A stretch of 64,000 nt of DNA from Symploca sp. SIO1C2 (GTDB taxonomy: Bacteria; Cyanobacteriota; Cyanobacteriia; Cyanobacteriales; Coleofasciculaceae): contig JAAHFP010000001.1 of NCBI GenBank assembly GCA_010672925.1, positions 443,037-507,036 on the forward strand, in the 5' to 3' direction. The notes under the pieces are model-generated. The model saw only the letters and a program-made list of their open reading frames with translations, had not been told where the DNA came from and ran no database searches. Of the stretch, positions 51,689 through 61,559 are shown piece by piece; position 1 is the first letter of the stretch; each line of letters starts with the position of its first letter. A program made the position numbers and the translations under genes.

Positions 51689-52978
51689 TTATCCCGCGTC
51701 ACAGCCAGGAACAAAACAGTCTGTATCGACTAACTTATAAGCTATCCACAAATTCCTAGCAATAGATTCTGGATGGGGAAGCTCTTGATAGAAGTCAACT
51801 AAACTTCTCGCACAACTATTCCTATATCGAGCGATCGCTCCACCACCTCCTTTCCATCCCACACCCTGCATCAAACTCTGCCAAAAAACAGAAAGTCTGG
51901 ACAATAAAGGTGGGTCACGACTAACATTAACCACACCAGTAATATTTAACCAAACCATCCCCTTTAATCTCATCGACCGTTGAATACTTATAAATACGGG
52001 AGCGGGGAAAGGAGAAAATAGAGAGATTAGCCCTGTGTAACGAGGATAGGTTTTTTCTTTACTAATTATCCGGACTCGATCTAACTCTCCTAAACTACCA
52101 ACAATCTCTGACTTTTCTACCTTTGGTTGCGATGGAGAAATAGAGCGATCGCCTGAGGTCGTAAGGTCATGGCAACTAAATATAGCATTCTTATTGGGAA
52201 ATGGTTGAACTTTTGCTATCTCACTTTCAACCGATACAGTCTCTGTCTCCAATACATTCTTTTCGTCTTGCGACCTTATCTGCTGCTCCTTTTCCCCATT
52301 TTCTTCTGGAGTAGGAAACTGACTCGACCCTGACATCTGTAGGGACGAATGGCTGTTTGTCCCAACTTCCGACTCCGACTCTCGAAAATAGGGACTCAAC
52401 TTCTCTTTAAGCTGTTTCCGTGCCAAAGATATCCGCTTGCAGACATTATCATAAGATATCCCTTGTTGTTCAGCAATTTCTGTATGGGAGAGCTCCCGAT
52501 AAAAATGCAAAATAAACGTCTCTCGGCACTTTTCCGGTAACTCAGCGATCGCTCCTCGTATCCGTTCGGACCTCTCCTCTCTCTCCAGAACCGACTCGGG
52601 ACATTCAACGGTTCCTGTAGTAGTAACTCCCTCAGTATTTCCCACCCATTCCATACTTTCAACACCCACAGCACCACAAGAACCTTTGCGGATCAGATCG
52701 ATGCAAAAATTACGAGTCACCTGATACAACCAAGCCTTTAAATTAGTAATTTTTTCCCCGAACTTTTGCACCTTTTCCCAAGCTTTCACCATTGCCTGAC
52801 TCAGAGCATCCTCAGCGTCCGTTGGGTTAAAATTCATCATCTTGAGACAGCAGCGATAAAGCTGGTCTCGACTTTCTTGCCATTGCTGCCAAAACTGAGA
52901 GATTAGATAAGAGCGATCGCTCTGTGTTGCAGCATTATCCATGAAGTTTCGTTTGGTATTTGCAGTCCTGGAGGTCAT
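51689..52978 (-). CDS. ECF-type sigma-70 factor with long C-terminal extension
   Basis: 429 residues. Region 2 (FNPTDAEDALSQAMVKAWEK; NLKAWLYQVTRNFCIDLIRK) and region 4 (ELPEKCRETFILHFYRELSH; TEIAEQQGISYDNVCKRISL) occupy residues ~25-200. The remaining ~230 residues are an extension: a low-complexity Ser/Glu linker and a conserved-looking domain (PPLLSRLSVFWQSLMQGVGW; HPESIARNLWIAYKLVDTDC). No anti-sigma gene is adjacent, so the extension may itself be the sensory or regulatory part. The ATG at 52942 is an alternative start; neither has a ribosome site. Confidence 0.85.
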   Translation of the reverse strand: MTSRTANTKRNFMDNAATQSDRSYLISQFWQQWQESRDQLYRCCLKMMNFNPTDAEDALSQAMVKAWEKVQKFGEKITNLKAWLYQVTRNFCIDLIRKGSCGAVGVESMEWVGNTEGVTTTGTVECPESVLEREERSERIRGAIAELPEKCRETFILHFYRELSHTEIAEQQGISYDNVCKRISLARKQLKEKLSPYFRESESEVGTNSHSSLQMSGSSQFPTPEENGEKEQQIRSQDEKNVLETETVSVESEIAKVQPFPNKNAIFSCHDLTTSGDRSISPSQPKVEKSEIVGSLGELDRVRIISKEKTYPRYTGLISLFSPFPAPVFISIQRSMRLKGMVWLNITGVVNVSRDPPLLSRLSVFWQSLMQGVGWKGGGGAIARYRNSCARSLVDFYQELPHPESIARNLWIAYKLVDTDCFVPGCDAG

Positions 52979-53623
52979 AAAAAATGAGACTGGTTTTGTC
53001 CTTGTTGATTAGAGTTTGGACAAAATTGGTTGTTCAGTCTTCGGTTTTCTATTTCCTGTTTCCATCTTGAGCCATTTCACCCTGCTTCCGCAGTCGGAAA
53101 AGTCGGATCTAAAGTCGGAAAAGTCGGGTATTTGACAACGTTGCCGTTTCTCCGGTAACTAAGTGCAATAGCTTTGTTACCGTTTTGATACTATTGAGGC
53201 TCTTACTTGCGATTGCCTTCTCTACGAGAGGCTACACCAACGGCACCAGCTTGCGCTGATCGCGCTTGTTTGGGATTGTTGAGAAAGCCATCAATTAGAC
53301 TTCGGACTTTAATAGCCGTGTTTGACACCTAATTATTACAGTGCTAATCTACACTGTAAGACTCACATCTTGCACCATTACATAAATACTGAATTTCCCC
53401 ACTGATAACAATCAATTTCAGTACACCAAACCGTCAAATCTTATCACTGTTCCCTGTTCCGAAGTTCCCTATTCCCTACCTTCACCGGTAGATTTTCAAC
53501 AGGCGTGCAAGATCTGAGTAAGAGCTTTGTGGCAAGGGATTGACCCTCTGCCAACCTTAGTGTGGTAGGCGGCTAATCGCTGTCTAATTAATAGTTAAGC
53601 CCATTTATGGAGATTAGATTCAA
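52979..53623. other. 645-base intergenic region with CCGTCAAATCTT repeat, copy 3
   Basis: Contains GTCGGAAAAGTCGG direct copies at ~53093-53130 and the dispersed repeat at 53430-53517. The rest shows no open frame or structure I can support. Confidence 0.55.
53430..53517 (+). repeat. CCGTCAAATCTT...GTGCAAGAT dispersed repeat, copy 3
   Basis: CCGTCAAATCTTATCACTGT then TCCCTGTTCC filler and CAACAGGCGTGCAAGATCTG. Shares both ends with the copies at 13686 and 43625. Confidence 0.7.
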
Positions 53624-54097
53624 ATGAAAGCCAAAAACTTGTTGCGCATTTCGTACCAAATTATTCTTGCTGCATTATGCTCAATTATGCTTCTATTTCC
53701 CAGCATTGCCCATGCGTCAGAAGTTGATATTAATGGTCATTGGGAAGGAGATTACTTCGTTAGCCAAGTCAAAGGAAAATTAAATCATGTTGCTTTTTAC
53801 TTAGAGCAGTCAGATGATGGAAAGGTCAAAGGAAAATATGATGCATCTACAGGGGTTCATGGAAGTGGTGAAGGGTATATTGTAGATAACCTAATGTTCA
53901 TGCGCTGGACTAATACTGTACCACCTAAGACTTCTACTGTACCATCATCTAAGACTTCACACCGACCATGTCCAGGGAAATATGACGCAATTTATACAAT
54001 AGCCTCTAATACTTCCATATCTTGGAGTTTTACGGGTAGGGACTGCCTTGGTAAAGAAGTGGGTTACGCATTAGCAGTCAAAGGAGAGAAAAATTAG
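53624..54097 (+). CDS. Small exported hypothetical protein
   Basis: 157 residues with a clear signal peptide (IILAALCSIMLLFPSIAHAS, cut after AHA). The mature ~125 residues look like a small beta-barrel (GHWEGDYFVSQVKGKLNHVA; GKVKGKYDASTGVHGSGEGY; TSISWSFTGRDCLGKEVGYA) with two Cys that could pair. No family recognised. A short tandem duplication (TVPPKTSTVPSSKTS) interrupts the middle and may be a recent expansion. Confidence 0.72.
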   Translation: MKAKNLLRISYQIILAALCSIMLLFPSIAHASEVDINGHWEGDYFVSQVKGKLNHVAFYLEQSDDGKVKGKYDASTGVHGSGEGYIVDNLMFMRWTNTVPPKTSTVPSSKTSHRPCPGKYDAIYTIASNTSISWSFTGRDCLGKEVGYALAVKGEKN

Positions 54098-54519
54098 CTT
54101 AAAATCATGACTATCTGGGAAAATTAATTGGCGAAAGTGCAATCATTCTGATTTTGTAGGGTGCGTTACATTCCTAACGCACTTTAAATTGTTTGCACAA
54201 GTCCTTCAGAGTTGATCATAAGTGCAATTTATGATGTTGTGAACGAAGTTCTATAAAATCGATCTAACTAACGTTCATTTATATACAGTCAGTGAGTTTC
54301 ATACTTGATGATGCAAATACTACTTGACATAAGCAATGATTATCATTTATTACAAAATTTAGCTAATATAAATGCCCTATTTACCGCCCGCACTTCCGTC
54401 TGCTCTTTCATCAATTCGGCTGAATCGTTTAAGTTTCCTCATTCAAGCAGAGGCCAGTCTCTCCAGAGGTTTTACTTTGTTTCAGTTAATCTCGCTATCA
54501 ATTGAGCCAAATTTCTGTC
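54098..54519. other. Intergenic region with repeat fragment and Fur-like site
   Basis: A fragment of the TGTAGGGTGCGTTA family (54155-54183) and the AATGATTATCATT palindrome at 54335-54347. No gene supported. Confidence 0.5.
54335..54347. promoter_or_regulatory. Fur-family operator-like palindrome, second copy
   Basis: AATGATTATCATT, identical to the one before metH. No gene starts within 250 bases on either strand (the flanking genes both end here), so it is either a chance match or marks a lost gene. Confidence 0.25.
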
Positions 54520-55089
54520 TTAGCTAGCTTTAGTTTTTCTTTTACTAATGCGTCGCCAAAATCCTTTGACTACCTTGAATTGCTCGATCGTGTGTAAGAT
54601 AATAAATGCTAAAAAAGTATAAGATAACCAAAAATGTATGTTTCGACCTAAGTTTACTAAGTCACTATTCTGGGGAAATAAATCAGGTAAGGTTACACCA
54701 ACAAAGCGGACATTATTGTTTTTAAAGGAGTTAGAAAAAAAGAAACCACTAATAGGAACAGCCCACATAAAGATATAAAGAGAAGTATGCAGGGCTACTT
54801 TTTTCATCCATTGAAAACTATATTTGGGCAATCGTTTAGTATATTTCTTCCACCACACTCGTAATATAATTAAAATTCGCCAAGTTAATAAAGCCATTGT
54901 CAATACTCCTAGAGATTTATGGAACTCATAAAGAAAGTTTCGTCCAAAGACTTCTCTAGGCAAACGGGACATAAAAGCGCCAACTATAAATATAATAATG
55001 TAACAATTAAACATCCACCAATGGATCGACATTAAATTTTTGTAAGCAGAATTTTTTCTCGATTTGTTTGTTTTTGAAGCTTGAGCCAT
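54520..55089 (-). CDS. Cytochrome b561-type membrane protein
   Basis: 189 residues with four membrane segments and His in the expected places: SIHWWMFNCYIIIFIVGAFM, YEFHKSLGVLTMALLTWRIL, VALHTSLYIFMWAVPISGFF, NIHFWLSYTFLAFIILHTIE. The His pairs would bind two b hemes. Family role is transmembrane electron transfer, often from quinol. Single gene, complete. Confidence 0.9.
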   Translation of the reverse strand: MAQASKTNKSRKNSAYKNLMSIHWWMFNCYIIIFIVGAFMSRLPREVFGRNFLYEFHKSLGVLTMALLTWRILIILRVWWKKYTKRLPKYSFQWMKKVALHTSLYIFMWAVPISGFFFSNSFKNNNVRFVGVTLPDLFPQNSDLVNLGRNIHFWLSYTFLAFIILHTIEQFKVVKGFWRRISKRKTKAS

Positions 55090-55303
55090 GATTTTCCCGC
55101 AAGTTTCTTAAGGGATACTATTGCACATTAAAAACAGTTTTAGATTTTAGATTAAATAAATATAAGCCCAAGTCTCGGTGAGAAACAAGCCATTACTGCA
55201 AACCATTGCTTTAGGCTAGGCTCCAAGGAAGGAGATAGGAGGTAGTGTTTCTTCGATTCATAGCAGGTGGTACGCTGCCTGTCGGGTGCTTTGAATTTTC
55301 TTG

Positions 55304-56233
55304 TCACCTTTTGAGGAAGGCGGCATAAACACTTTTAACGTTATACCAATTAAGAAAAACACGAGCAATTTCTAATGCCAGCTGAGGCTTACCTCGATTA
55401 ATCAACCATTGCAACAAGGGAGCCATAGTTCTTTCATTAAGCCTTCCCCCTAAAGAAAGGATGCCCCAGAGTAGACGGTGTAGCCAAGTCATTTGAATCA
55501 TCATTCTTACTTCCCAAGTAGGATGCTTTTGGTAGAATAAAACTCCCATACGCCCCCGTTCAATTTCTCGGTCAATCATCGAAGGAATTTGCTTGAGGTT
55601 AAAAGGGGGATGCCAGTGATAACCTACAGCTTCAGGGCATTTAATCAGTTTCAAACCTAACTTTTTGAGTCGAACACCAAGTTCTAAATCTTCCCAGCCG
55701 TAGAGTTGAAAGCGGGTGTCGAAAAGTCCTGCCTGTTTGAGCCATTTCCTAGCGATCGCGACATTTCCTGTGGCAAAATAGGCAGCAGAAAAGTCAGTGA
55801 GTTTGTAGGGTTCACTGGTAGGGTCATCAAAGTTGTTGGTATTGATTACCCAACCGTAAGTAAAGATGCGATCACTTCCCATCTCCTGTCTTTTCTTGAC
55901 TAAAGTCTCAGCATGGGCTTCCAGAAAATGGTCAGTAACCACTAAATCACTATCAATAAAGATAATCATTTCCCCTTGAGCTTCTTCCACCCCCAAATTG
56001 CGGGCTGCTGCTGGACCTAAGTGAACTTGAGAGTGCGATCGCACATGGGGAAATTCCTCTTGATGAGCTTCCAGCCATTCTAGAGTACCATCGGTGGAAC
56101 CATCATCTACCAAAACAACCTCATAGTCAGTAACTACACTATGAGCACTGAGTTGTTGCTTTTCCAAAGCTCTCAGACATTTTTCCAGAATTGGTAGGCG
56201 ATTGTAAGTAGGAATGATAACGCTGAAAAACAT
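55304..56233 (-). CDS. Glycosyltransferase family 2
   Basis: 309 residues. GT-A fold: FSVIIPTYNRLPILEKCL, VVLVDDGSTDGTLEWLEAH, GPAAARNLGVEEAQGEMIIF then the D-x-D-like IDSD, and the acceptor-side motif LYGWEDLELGVRLKKLG (ED base). Transfers a sugar from a nucleotide donor, probably in surface glycan synthesis. Followed upstream by short TTGGGAATTGGGAAT repeats (56234-56265). Acceptor unknown. Confidence 0.92.
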   Translation of the reverse strand: MFFSVIIPTYNRLPILEKCLRALEKQQLSAHSVVTDYEVVLVDDGSTDGTLEWLEAHQEEFPHVRSHSQVHLGPAAARNLGVEEAQGEMIIFIDSDLVVTDHFLEAHAETLVKKRQEMGSDRIFTYGWVINTNNFDDPTSEPYKLTDFSAAYFATGNVAIARKWLKQAGLFDTRFQLYGWEDLELGVRLKKLGLKLIKCPEAVGYHWHPPFNLKQIPSMIDREIERGRMGVLFYQKHPTWEVRMMIQMTWLHRLLWGILSLGGRLNERTMAPLLQWLINRGKPQLALEIARVFLNWYNVKSVYAAFLKR

Positions 56234-56410
56234 TGAAAATTGGGAATTGGGAATTGGGAATTGGAAATTGGGAATAATGATGGTTACTGTAATTGCCCCC
56301 GGATCTTCAAAGTCCCCCTTTCTAAGGGGGATTTAGGGGGATCCAGATGTACCTCATGGATGCAAGAACTGCTATATTCGGTATGCTTCCCTTGCCTGTT
56401 GACTATTGCC

Positions 56411-57247
56411 TTAAACTGACAAAACATTATAACTGCCAAAGATTTTCAACGTTTCTGTATAAAAAGCTAATTCCTCCAAAGCGGCTTTTACTTCTGCTTG
56501 AGAGGCATCAGCTTCTATATCAATATAGAAAAGATACTCACCAAGCAATCTCTTAGTCGGGCGAGACTCAATACGACTCATATTAATCCCTCGCTCAGCA
56601 AATACTTGCAGCGGCTTGACTAAGGCTCCAGGTACATTGGTAGGAGTACTGAAAGCCAAAGAAGTATGGCTACCACTAGTAGAAGGTTGTCTCCCCAAAA
56701 CCAAGAATCGGGTGCAGTTGTCGGGATAGTCATTAAGCGCAGATGCTAGTATCGGTAACTCGTAAAGTTGTGCTGCCCTTTCCGAAGCGATCGCAGCAGC
56801 GGTAGTATCTTCATCTAGGTAATGTAGTGCTTCTGTTGTTGAGTTAGTTGGCACTAGTTTTACTCCTCGGAGAAACTTTTCTAACCATTGTTGACATTGT
56901 GCCAAAGCTTGAGGATGGGAATAAACTATGGTGATGGTTTCCAGAGTTGAAGACCGAGATAGTAAGGTATGTCTAATAGGCAAAATCAGACTCTGTTGGA
57001 TTTGTAGCTGATCCAGTTTCCAGAGCAAATCTAGGGTAATCGCGACACTACCTTCAATCGAATTTTCCACTGGGACAACTGCCAAGTCAGTTTTTCCTTG
57101 AGCCACTGAATACACAGTTTGAGCAATATTCGGATAAGGACATAACAAGTTGCTACTCTTTTCGGTGGCAAGATGGTGCATGTAGGCTAAGGTAGCAGCC
57201 TCTGTGTAAGTACCTGGTGGTCCTAGATGGGCAATTGATTTTGTCAT
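56411..57247 (-). CDS. pheA: Prephenate dehydratase
   Basis: 278 residues. Catalytic domain: AHLGPPGTYTEAATLAYMHH, VPVENSIEGSVAITLDLLW, and the TRF motif in DNCTRFLVLGR. C-terminal ACT domain: PGALVKPLQVFAERGINMSR, IESRPTKR (phenylalanine site). It converts prephenate to phenylpyruvate and is likely feedback-inhibited by phenylalanine. No chorismate mutase domain, as usual in cyanobacteria. Confidence 0.95.
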   Translation of the reverse strand: MTKSIAHLGPPGTYTEAATLAYMHHLATEKSSNLLCPYPNIAQTVYSVAQGKTDLAVVPVENSIEGSVAITLDLLWKLDQLQIQQSLILPIRHTLLSRSSTLETITIVYSHPQALAQCQQWLEKFLRGVKLVPTNSTTEALHYLDEDTTAAAIASERAAQLYELPILASALNDYPDNCTRFLVLGRQPSTSGSHTSLAFSTPTNVPGALVKPLQVFAERGINMSRIESRPTKRLLGEYLFYIDIEADASQAEVKAALEELAFYTETLKIFGSYNVLSV

Positions 57248-57303
57248 TTGTTATTTGTTGTTTGTTGTTTGTTGTTTGTTGTTTGTTATTTGTTATTTGT
57301 TGT
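57248..57303. repeat. 7-bp tandem repeat TTTGTTG/TTTGTTA
   Basis: Seven to eight units directly before the pheA start on its 5' side. The same repeat is at 58633-58681, and TTTTGAA units follow at 57410-57441. Confidence 0.9.
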
Positions 57304-57460
57304 TTGTCATTTTATCACTTATTACTCTTGAGAAACTAACAATCACGACAAAATATCTGAATCTTTTGATATGACTAGTTTTTACTTTTTTTTCGGCGAT
57401 TAATCAATTTTGAATTTTGAATTTTGAATTTTGAATTTTGAATTCGCCGCTAGGCGCTTA

Positions 57461-58621
57461 TTACTTACTAAAAATAACCGGCAAATTAACAATAAAAGTT
57501 GTACCTACGTCAACTTCACTTTCCACTGAAATTTGACCACCATGAACCTCCACACATCTGTTAACCATTGCTAAACCCAAACCAGTGCCGTCAATCACAT
57601 CAACATTGTCAGCACGAATAAAGGGGTCAAATATGCGCTTTTGGTATTCACGAGGAATGCCAATCCCTTGATCTTGAATCCGGAAGATAACGGCTTGTTC
57701 CTGCAAAATCAGTTCAAATAGCACTGTACCACCTTCTGGTGAATACTTGATGGCATTGTCCAGCAAATTGCCCAAAATGTGTCGTATTAGGCTTTTGTCC
57801 CATAGTGCTTCCCCTAGTTCCCCTTGAGTAGAGAACAGTAACTGATGTTGATTACCGATGGTTAGTTGCAGCTCTTCTATCAGTTGGTAGCAGAATTGCT
57901 CTAAAACTAGTAGAGTTGGTTGAAACTTCAGACGACCCGAATCAGCTTTACCAATCAATAAAACTTCATCTAATAACTGAGTCATATTACTGATCGCGGA
58001 GCGAATTAGCCGGAAATGATTGAGTTTTTTCTCTTTGGTTAATTTGTAGGTGGTCTCTTGAAGTAATCCGGTAGAAAGGAGAATTGTGTTTAAGGGATTG
58101 CGGAAGTCATGGGAGAGCATAGAAACAAACTCAGATTTGAGCTGATTGAGCTTTTGGGCTTTAACTAACTCCGCAGTTTGTTCCTGAACTTGAATTTCTA
58201 AGGTTTCATTGACTTCCCGTAATGCTTCCAAAGTCTGTTTGCGCTCAATGGCATAGCTTACGGAGCGAACCAATACTTCTCTACTGATTTGACGCTTAAC
58301 GAGATAATCTTGTGCCCCTTGTCTGACTGCTTCGATTGCCAACTCATCATCATTAGTATTCGTTAGTACAACAATTGGTATGCTAGGAGCGCGGTTGATC
58401 AGAGGAGCAAGGGATGCTAAACCTTGACTATCTGGTAAACTCAAATCCAATAAAATCACATCAAAGCAATCTTGATTGAGTAGCTCTAGAGCATCCCTCA
58501 ATCGCTGGACATGCATCAAGCTAAACTGCTTGAATGTAGAGCCTTTAAGCACTTCTTGCAGCAGTCTAGCTTCTGCTAAGTTGTCCTCAATTAACAATAT
58601 TTTGACTGAGCTTAAAGGCAT
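57461..58621 (-). CDS. Response regulator receiver - histidine kinase hybrid
   Basis: 386 residues. REC domain 1-~125 with phosphoacceptor Asp59 (DVILLDLSLPDSQG); coiled-coil linker ~130-160; HisKA with His171 (FVSMLSHDFRNPLNTILL); HATPase with N (LGNLLDNAIKYSPEGGTV), G1 (QDQGIGIP) and G2 (GTGLGLAMV) boxes. A kinase whose input is another kinase's phosphate; the phytochrome next door, via the Rcp1-like regulator, is a natural upstream partner. Same strand, ~240 bases behind it. Confidence 0.93.
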   Translation of the reverse strand: MPLSSVKILLIEDNLAEARLLQEVLKGSTFKQFSLMHVQRLRDALELLNQDCFDVILLDLSLPDSQGLASLAPLINRAPSIPIVVLTNTNDDELAIEAVRQGAQDYLVKRQISREVLVRSVSYAIERKQTLEALREVNETLEIQVQEQTAELVKAQKLNQLKSEFVSMLSHDFRNPLNTILLSTGLLQETTYKLTKEKKLNHFRLIRSAISNMTQLLDEVLLIGKADSGRLKFQPTLLVLEQFCYQLIEELQLTIGNQHQLLFSTQGELGEALWDKSLIRHILGNLLDNAIKYSPEGGTVLFELILQEQAVIFRIQDQGIGIPREYQKRIFDPFIRADNVDVIDGTGLGLAMVNRCVEVHGGQISVESEVDVGTTFIVNLPVIFSK

Positions 58622-58738
58622 GATTGGGAATTGTCATTTGTTATTTGTTGTTTGTTGTTTGTTGTTTGTTGTTTGTTGTTTGGGAATTGGGAATTGGGAA
58701 TTGGGAATGGAGAATAGAGAATTAGTAAGTTTAAATAT

Positions 58739-58848
58739 CTCCCTTGTCTTCCTTGTCTCCCTTGTCTTCCTTGTCTCCCTTGTCTTCCTTGTCTCCCTTG
58801 TCTTCCTTGTCTCCCTTGTCTCCCTTGTCTCCCTTGTCTCCCCACACT
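58739..58848. repeat. 9/18-bp tandem repeat TCTTCCTTG/TCTCCCTTG
   Basis: About 12 units of CTTGTCTCC/CTTGTCTTC in a row between the two regulators, preceded by TTGTTTG and GGGAATT runs (58633-58707). An open frame through it encodes GRQGRQ and is an artefact. Confidence 0.95.
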
Positions 58849-58858
58849 CCCCACACTC

Positions 58859-59305
58859 TCACTCCGACGGCAGGGTGACGGTTTCTAGCCAAAACTCTTC
58901 AATACCCTTGACAATTTGGAATAACTGGCTAAGGTTACGGGATTTAGTGATGTAGCAATTTACATGCAAGTCATAGCTTTGAAAAATATCGTCCTCATTC
59001 CTAGAAGTTGTTAGCACTACTACCGGAATACGTTTAAGCTTGGGGTCAGCTTTAATTTCTGCTAGTACTTCCCTACCATCCTTCCTTGGTAAGTTCAAAT
59101 CTAACAAAATGAGGTCTGGACGGAGTGCATCGACATACTCCCCCTCCTGGCGTAAGTAAGCCATCGCATCCATACCATTCCTCACCGTCACCACTTGGTG
59201 CGGTATGGAACTATTTTTCAAAGCTTCTTGAATCAAGCGAATATCAGCTTGATTGTCCTCCACTAAGAAGATGATTTTATGCTTTTCTTCCGTTTCTACG
59301 CTCAT
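58859..59305 (-). CDS. rcp1: Rcp1-like phytochrome response regulator
   Basis: 148 residues, receiver domain only: KIIFLVEDNQADIRLIQEAL (acidic pocket), phosphoacceptor Asp69 in RPDLILLDLNLPRKDG, VVVLTTS and CYITKSRN (Lys). RKDGREVLAEIK is the Rcp1 style. The ATG at 59305 lies inside the phytochrome gene (29-base overlap including both stops/starts), so the two are translationally coupled. It takes phosphate from the phytochrome kinase; its output is by protein contact, as it has no effector domain. Confidence 0.92.
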   Translation of the reverse strand: MSVETEEKHKIIFLVEDNQADIRLIQEALKNSSIPHQVVTVRNGMDAMAYLRQEGEYVDALRPDLILLDLNLPRKDGREVLAEIKADPKLKRIPVVVLTTSRNEDDIFQSYDLHVNCYITKSRNLSQLFQIVKGIEEFWLETVTLPSE

Positions 59306-61559
59306 ATTCCCGTCTCCCCACTGGAATCGTAAAGTAGAATGTTGCACCTTGTCCAAGTTCTGACTCTACCCAAATACGACCCCGGTGGCACTCTACAATT
59401 TTTTTGCAGATGGCCAAACCCATACCTGTACCATGATACTCATCCCGTGTATGCAGGCGCTGAAAAATGACAAAAATGCGATCGGCAAATTGCGGATCAA
59501 TGCCAATGCCGTTATCCTGGACCGAGAATAACCAGGCATCCTCCAACCGTTTGGCTCCTATATGGATTTTGGGTGGTTGCTGACTCCGGAACTTAATGGC
59601 ATTGCCGACAAGGTTTTGAAACAACTGCATCAACTGAGTACTGTCCGCCATGACAGTGGGCAAATCATCTTGGGTAATAATTGCTCCACTCTCACCAATG
59701 CGTCCCCGCAAATTACCGAGGGCTTGATCTAGCGCTGTTTCTACCTCTATAAGTTCAAACTCAATACCCTTTAAATCAACTTTTGAGTAAGCCAATACAT
59801 CATCAATCAGGGTTTGCATCAAGCTAACACCCTCAACAGCAAAGGTAATAAAATCCTTGGCATCTTCATCAAGCTGCTTTTCATAGCGCATTTCTAGCAA
59901 CTGTACATAGTTGGCTACTTGATTGAGGGGTTCTTGAAGGTCATGAGAAGCAACATAGGCAAACTTTTTCAGTTCAGCATTGGAACGTTCCAGATCCTGA
60001 GCTAATTCCGCAAGTTCATCGGCTTGACGTAGAATCAAATTAATGAGCACCTTCCTCAATTCCAGTGCTGCCTTAATTTCTACCTGCTTCCAGGGTAAAG
60101 ATTTTAAGCGAACCGTTTGTTTCCACAACTCAAAGGATTTACGAGGAGACAGACGCACCCGCCCTTCTGAATGTTTGGTTTCAAATGCTTGACCCGGGTT
60201 TCCTCCCCAATTTACTGTTTGTATCACTTCCGGTCGAAACCAAAGCACATAGTTTCTCTCAGAAACAGCGATTGCGAGTAAGCCACTAGCCACATCTTTA
60301 AATTTTTCGGCATCGGAATAAATGCGAGGCAAGGAATCGGTATAGAAGACTTCTCGAGTAATATTCTTCTTCAGCCATTGGATCAGGAAACTCAATTCTT
60401 CTTCCGTGGGAGTTTCACCAACGACTTTGCAATTATCTCCAAAACATATAGCTGCTCCTTGAGCCGTGGTTAAATCTAGTAAATTAGGCTCATGTTTGAC
60501 TAAACCATCCATAAAGTTTTCGTCTTGGGACATATAGTCAATCAAAATTGATTGGATATAGGTCAACTTCATGCGATAGTCGTAATCTTCAGTCTCTTCT
60601 CTAGACGAAATTTCTGAAAATATCACTCGCCCTAAGAATTCGCAAGCTTTTCTCAGTTCATAGGAAACAAACTTCTGGGTCTGATGATGGCAGGCAATTA
60701 ATCCCCAGAGTTTGTTGTCTTTAATCAAAGAGATCGTCAGGGATGCACCAACTCCCATATTGTGTAAATATTCTATATGACAGGGGGAAGCACTTCTGAG
60801 AATGGAGTGGGTTAAATCCAGTGGACGCTCACTAATCGGGTTATAGGCAGGGAACAGTTCCGCCGACTTGCCATAAGCATCTGGAATCAATCGAATCCAA
60901 TTAGAACTAAATAACTTTCTGGCAACTTTAGGAATATCTGACTCTGGGTAGTGAAGACCTAGATAAGGTTCTAAGCCCTCTAGCTTTTCTTCGGCAATAA
61001 CTTCTCCATGCCCATCTTCATCAAATTTATAGAGCATGACCCGATCAAATCCAGTAACTTGTCGCACCTCTTTAACAATGATCTGACAAAAGTCACTGAG
61101 AGTAGATGTTGACTGCAGTTGGTTAATGGAGGCTCTGGCTAGATGATAAAAGCTTAAGAAGGGGATATTTTCCTGGGAAATGGCTGGTTCTAATTCAAGA
61201 ATTAATAGTCCATCTGAGTTCCGATGAAAAATACTGTCAAATACTACGAAGTCATCCCCATCTTTCCTCACCCAAACTTTGGTGGGGTTGATAAAATCCA
61301 GATTTTCCTCAGTTAACCCAGCTCTAAATCGGTCAACTTGGAAGGGGTCGAGTAAATCTTCGAGGGTACAATCAAGCATATCTTCGGGAGATATGCCGAA
61401 AATACTAGCTGTATTGTTGCTAACTTGTAAGATTTTGAGCTCAGGTTCTTCCAAAACCAACAATACTCCGTGAGATTGAATTTGAGCGGAGAGATTGATT
61501 GGCTCCTGTTCCCAACTCGTCAAATTAGTGTCTCGTAGTTGTAAATCGATTTCGGCCAT
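59277..61559 (-). CDS. cph1: Cyanobacterial phytochrome (Cph1-type) histidine kinase
   Basis: 760 residues: PAS (~20-125), GAF (~145-310), PHY (~330-500), HisKA and HATPase. The bilin-binding Cys260 with His261 is in LRSASPCHIEYLHNMGVGAS, as in Cph1, so a covalently bound phycocyanobilin and red/far-red switching are expected. YPESDIP (Asp208), the PHY tongue WFRPEVIQTVNWGGNP and RKSFELWK are intact. The kinase has His539 (YVASHDLQEPLNQVANYV), N box LVGNAIKFR and GTGMGLAICKKIV. All catalytic parts are present. The following gene is its response regulator. Confidence 0.95.
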   Translation of the reverse strand: MAEIDLQLRDTNLTSWEQEPINLSAQIQSHGVLLVLEEPELKILQVSNNTASIFGISPEDMLDCTLEDLLDPFQVDRFRAGLTEENLDFINPTKVWVRKDGDDFVVFDSIFHRNSDGLLILELEPAISQENIPFLSFYHLARASINQLQSTSTLSDFCQIIVKEVRQVTGFDRVMLYKFDEDGHGEVIAEEKLEGLEPYLGLHYPESDIPKVARKLFSSNWIRLIPDAYGKSAELFPAYNPISERPLDLTHSILRSASPCHIEYLHNMGVGASLTISLIKDNKLWGLIACHHQTQKFVSYELRKACEFLGRVIFSEISSREETEDYDYRMKLTYIQSILIDYMSQDENFMDGLVKHEPNLLDLTTAQGAAICFGDNCKVVGETPTEEELSFLIQWLKKNITREVFYTDSLPRIYSDAEKFKDVASGLLAIAVSERNYVLWFRPEVIQTVNWGGNPGQAFETKHSEGRVRLSPRKSFELWKQTVRLKSLPWKQVEIKAALELRKVLINLILRQADELAELAQDLERSNAELKKFAYVASHDLQEPLNQVANYVQLLEMRYEKQLDEDAKDFITFAVEGVSLMQTLIDDVLAYSKVDLKGIEFELIEVETALDQALGNLRGRIGESGAIITQDDLPTVMADSTQLMQLFQNLVGNAIKFRSQQPPKIHIGAKRLEDAWLFSVQDNGIGIDPQFADRIFVIFQRLHTRDEYHGTGMGLAICKKIVECHRGRIWVESELGQGATFYFTIPVGRREYERRNGRKA

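Noticed and set aside
58612..58854. Open frame encoding (GRQ)n
   Set aside because: It is the translation of a tandem DNA repeat; no start signal or conserved end.
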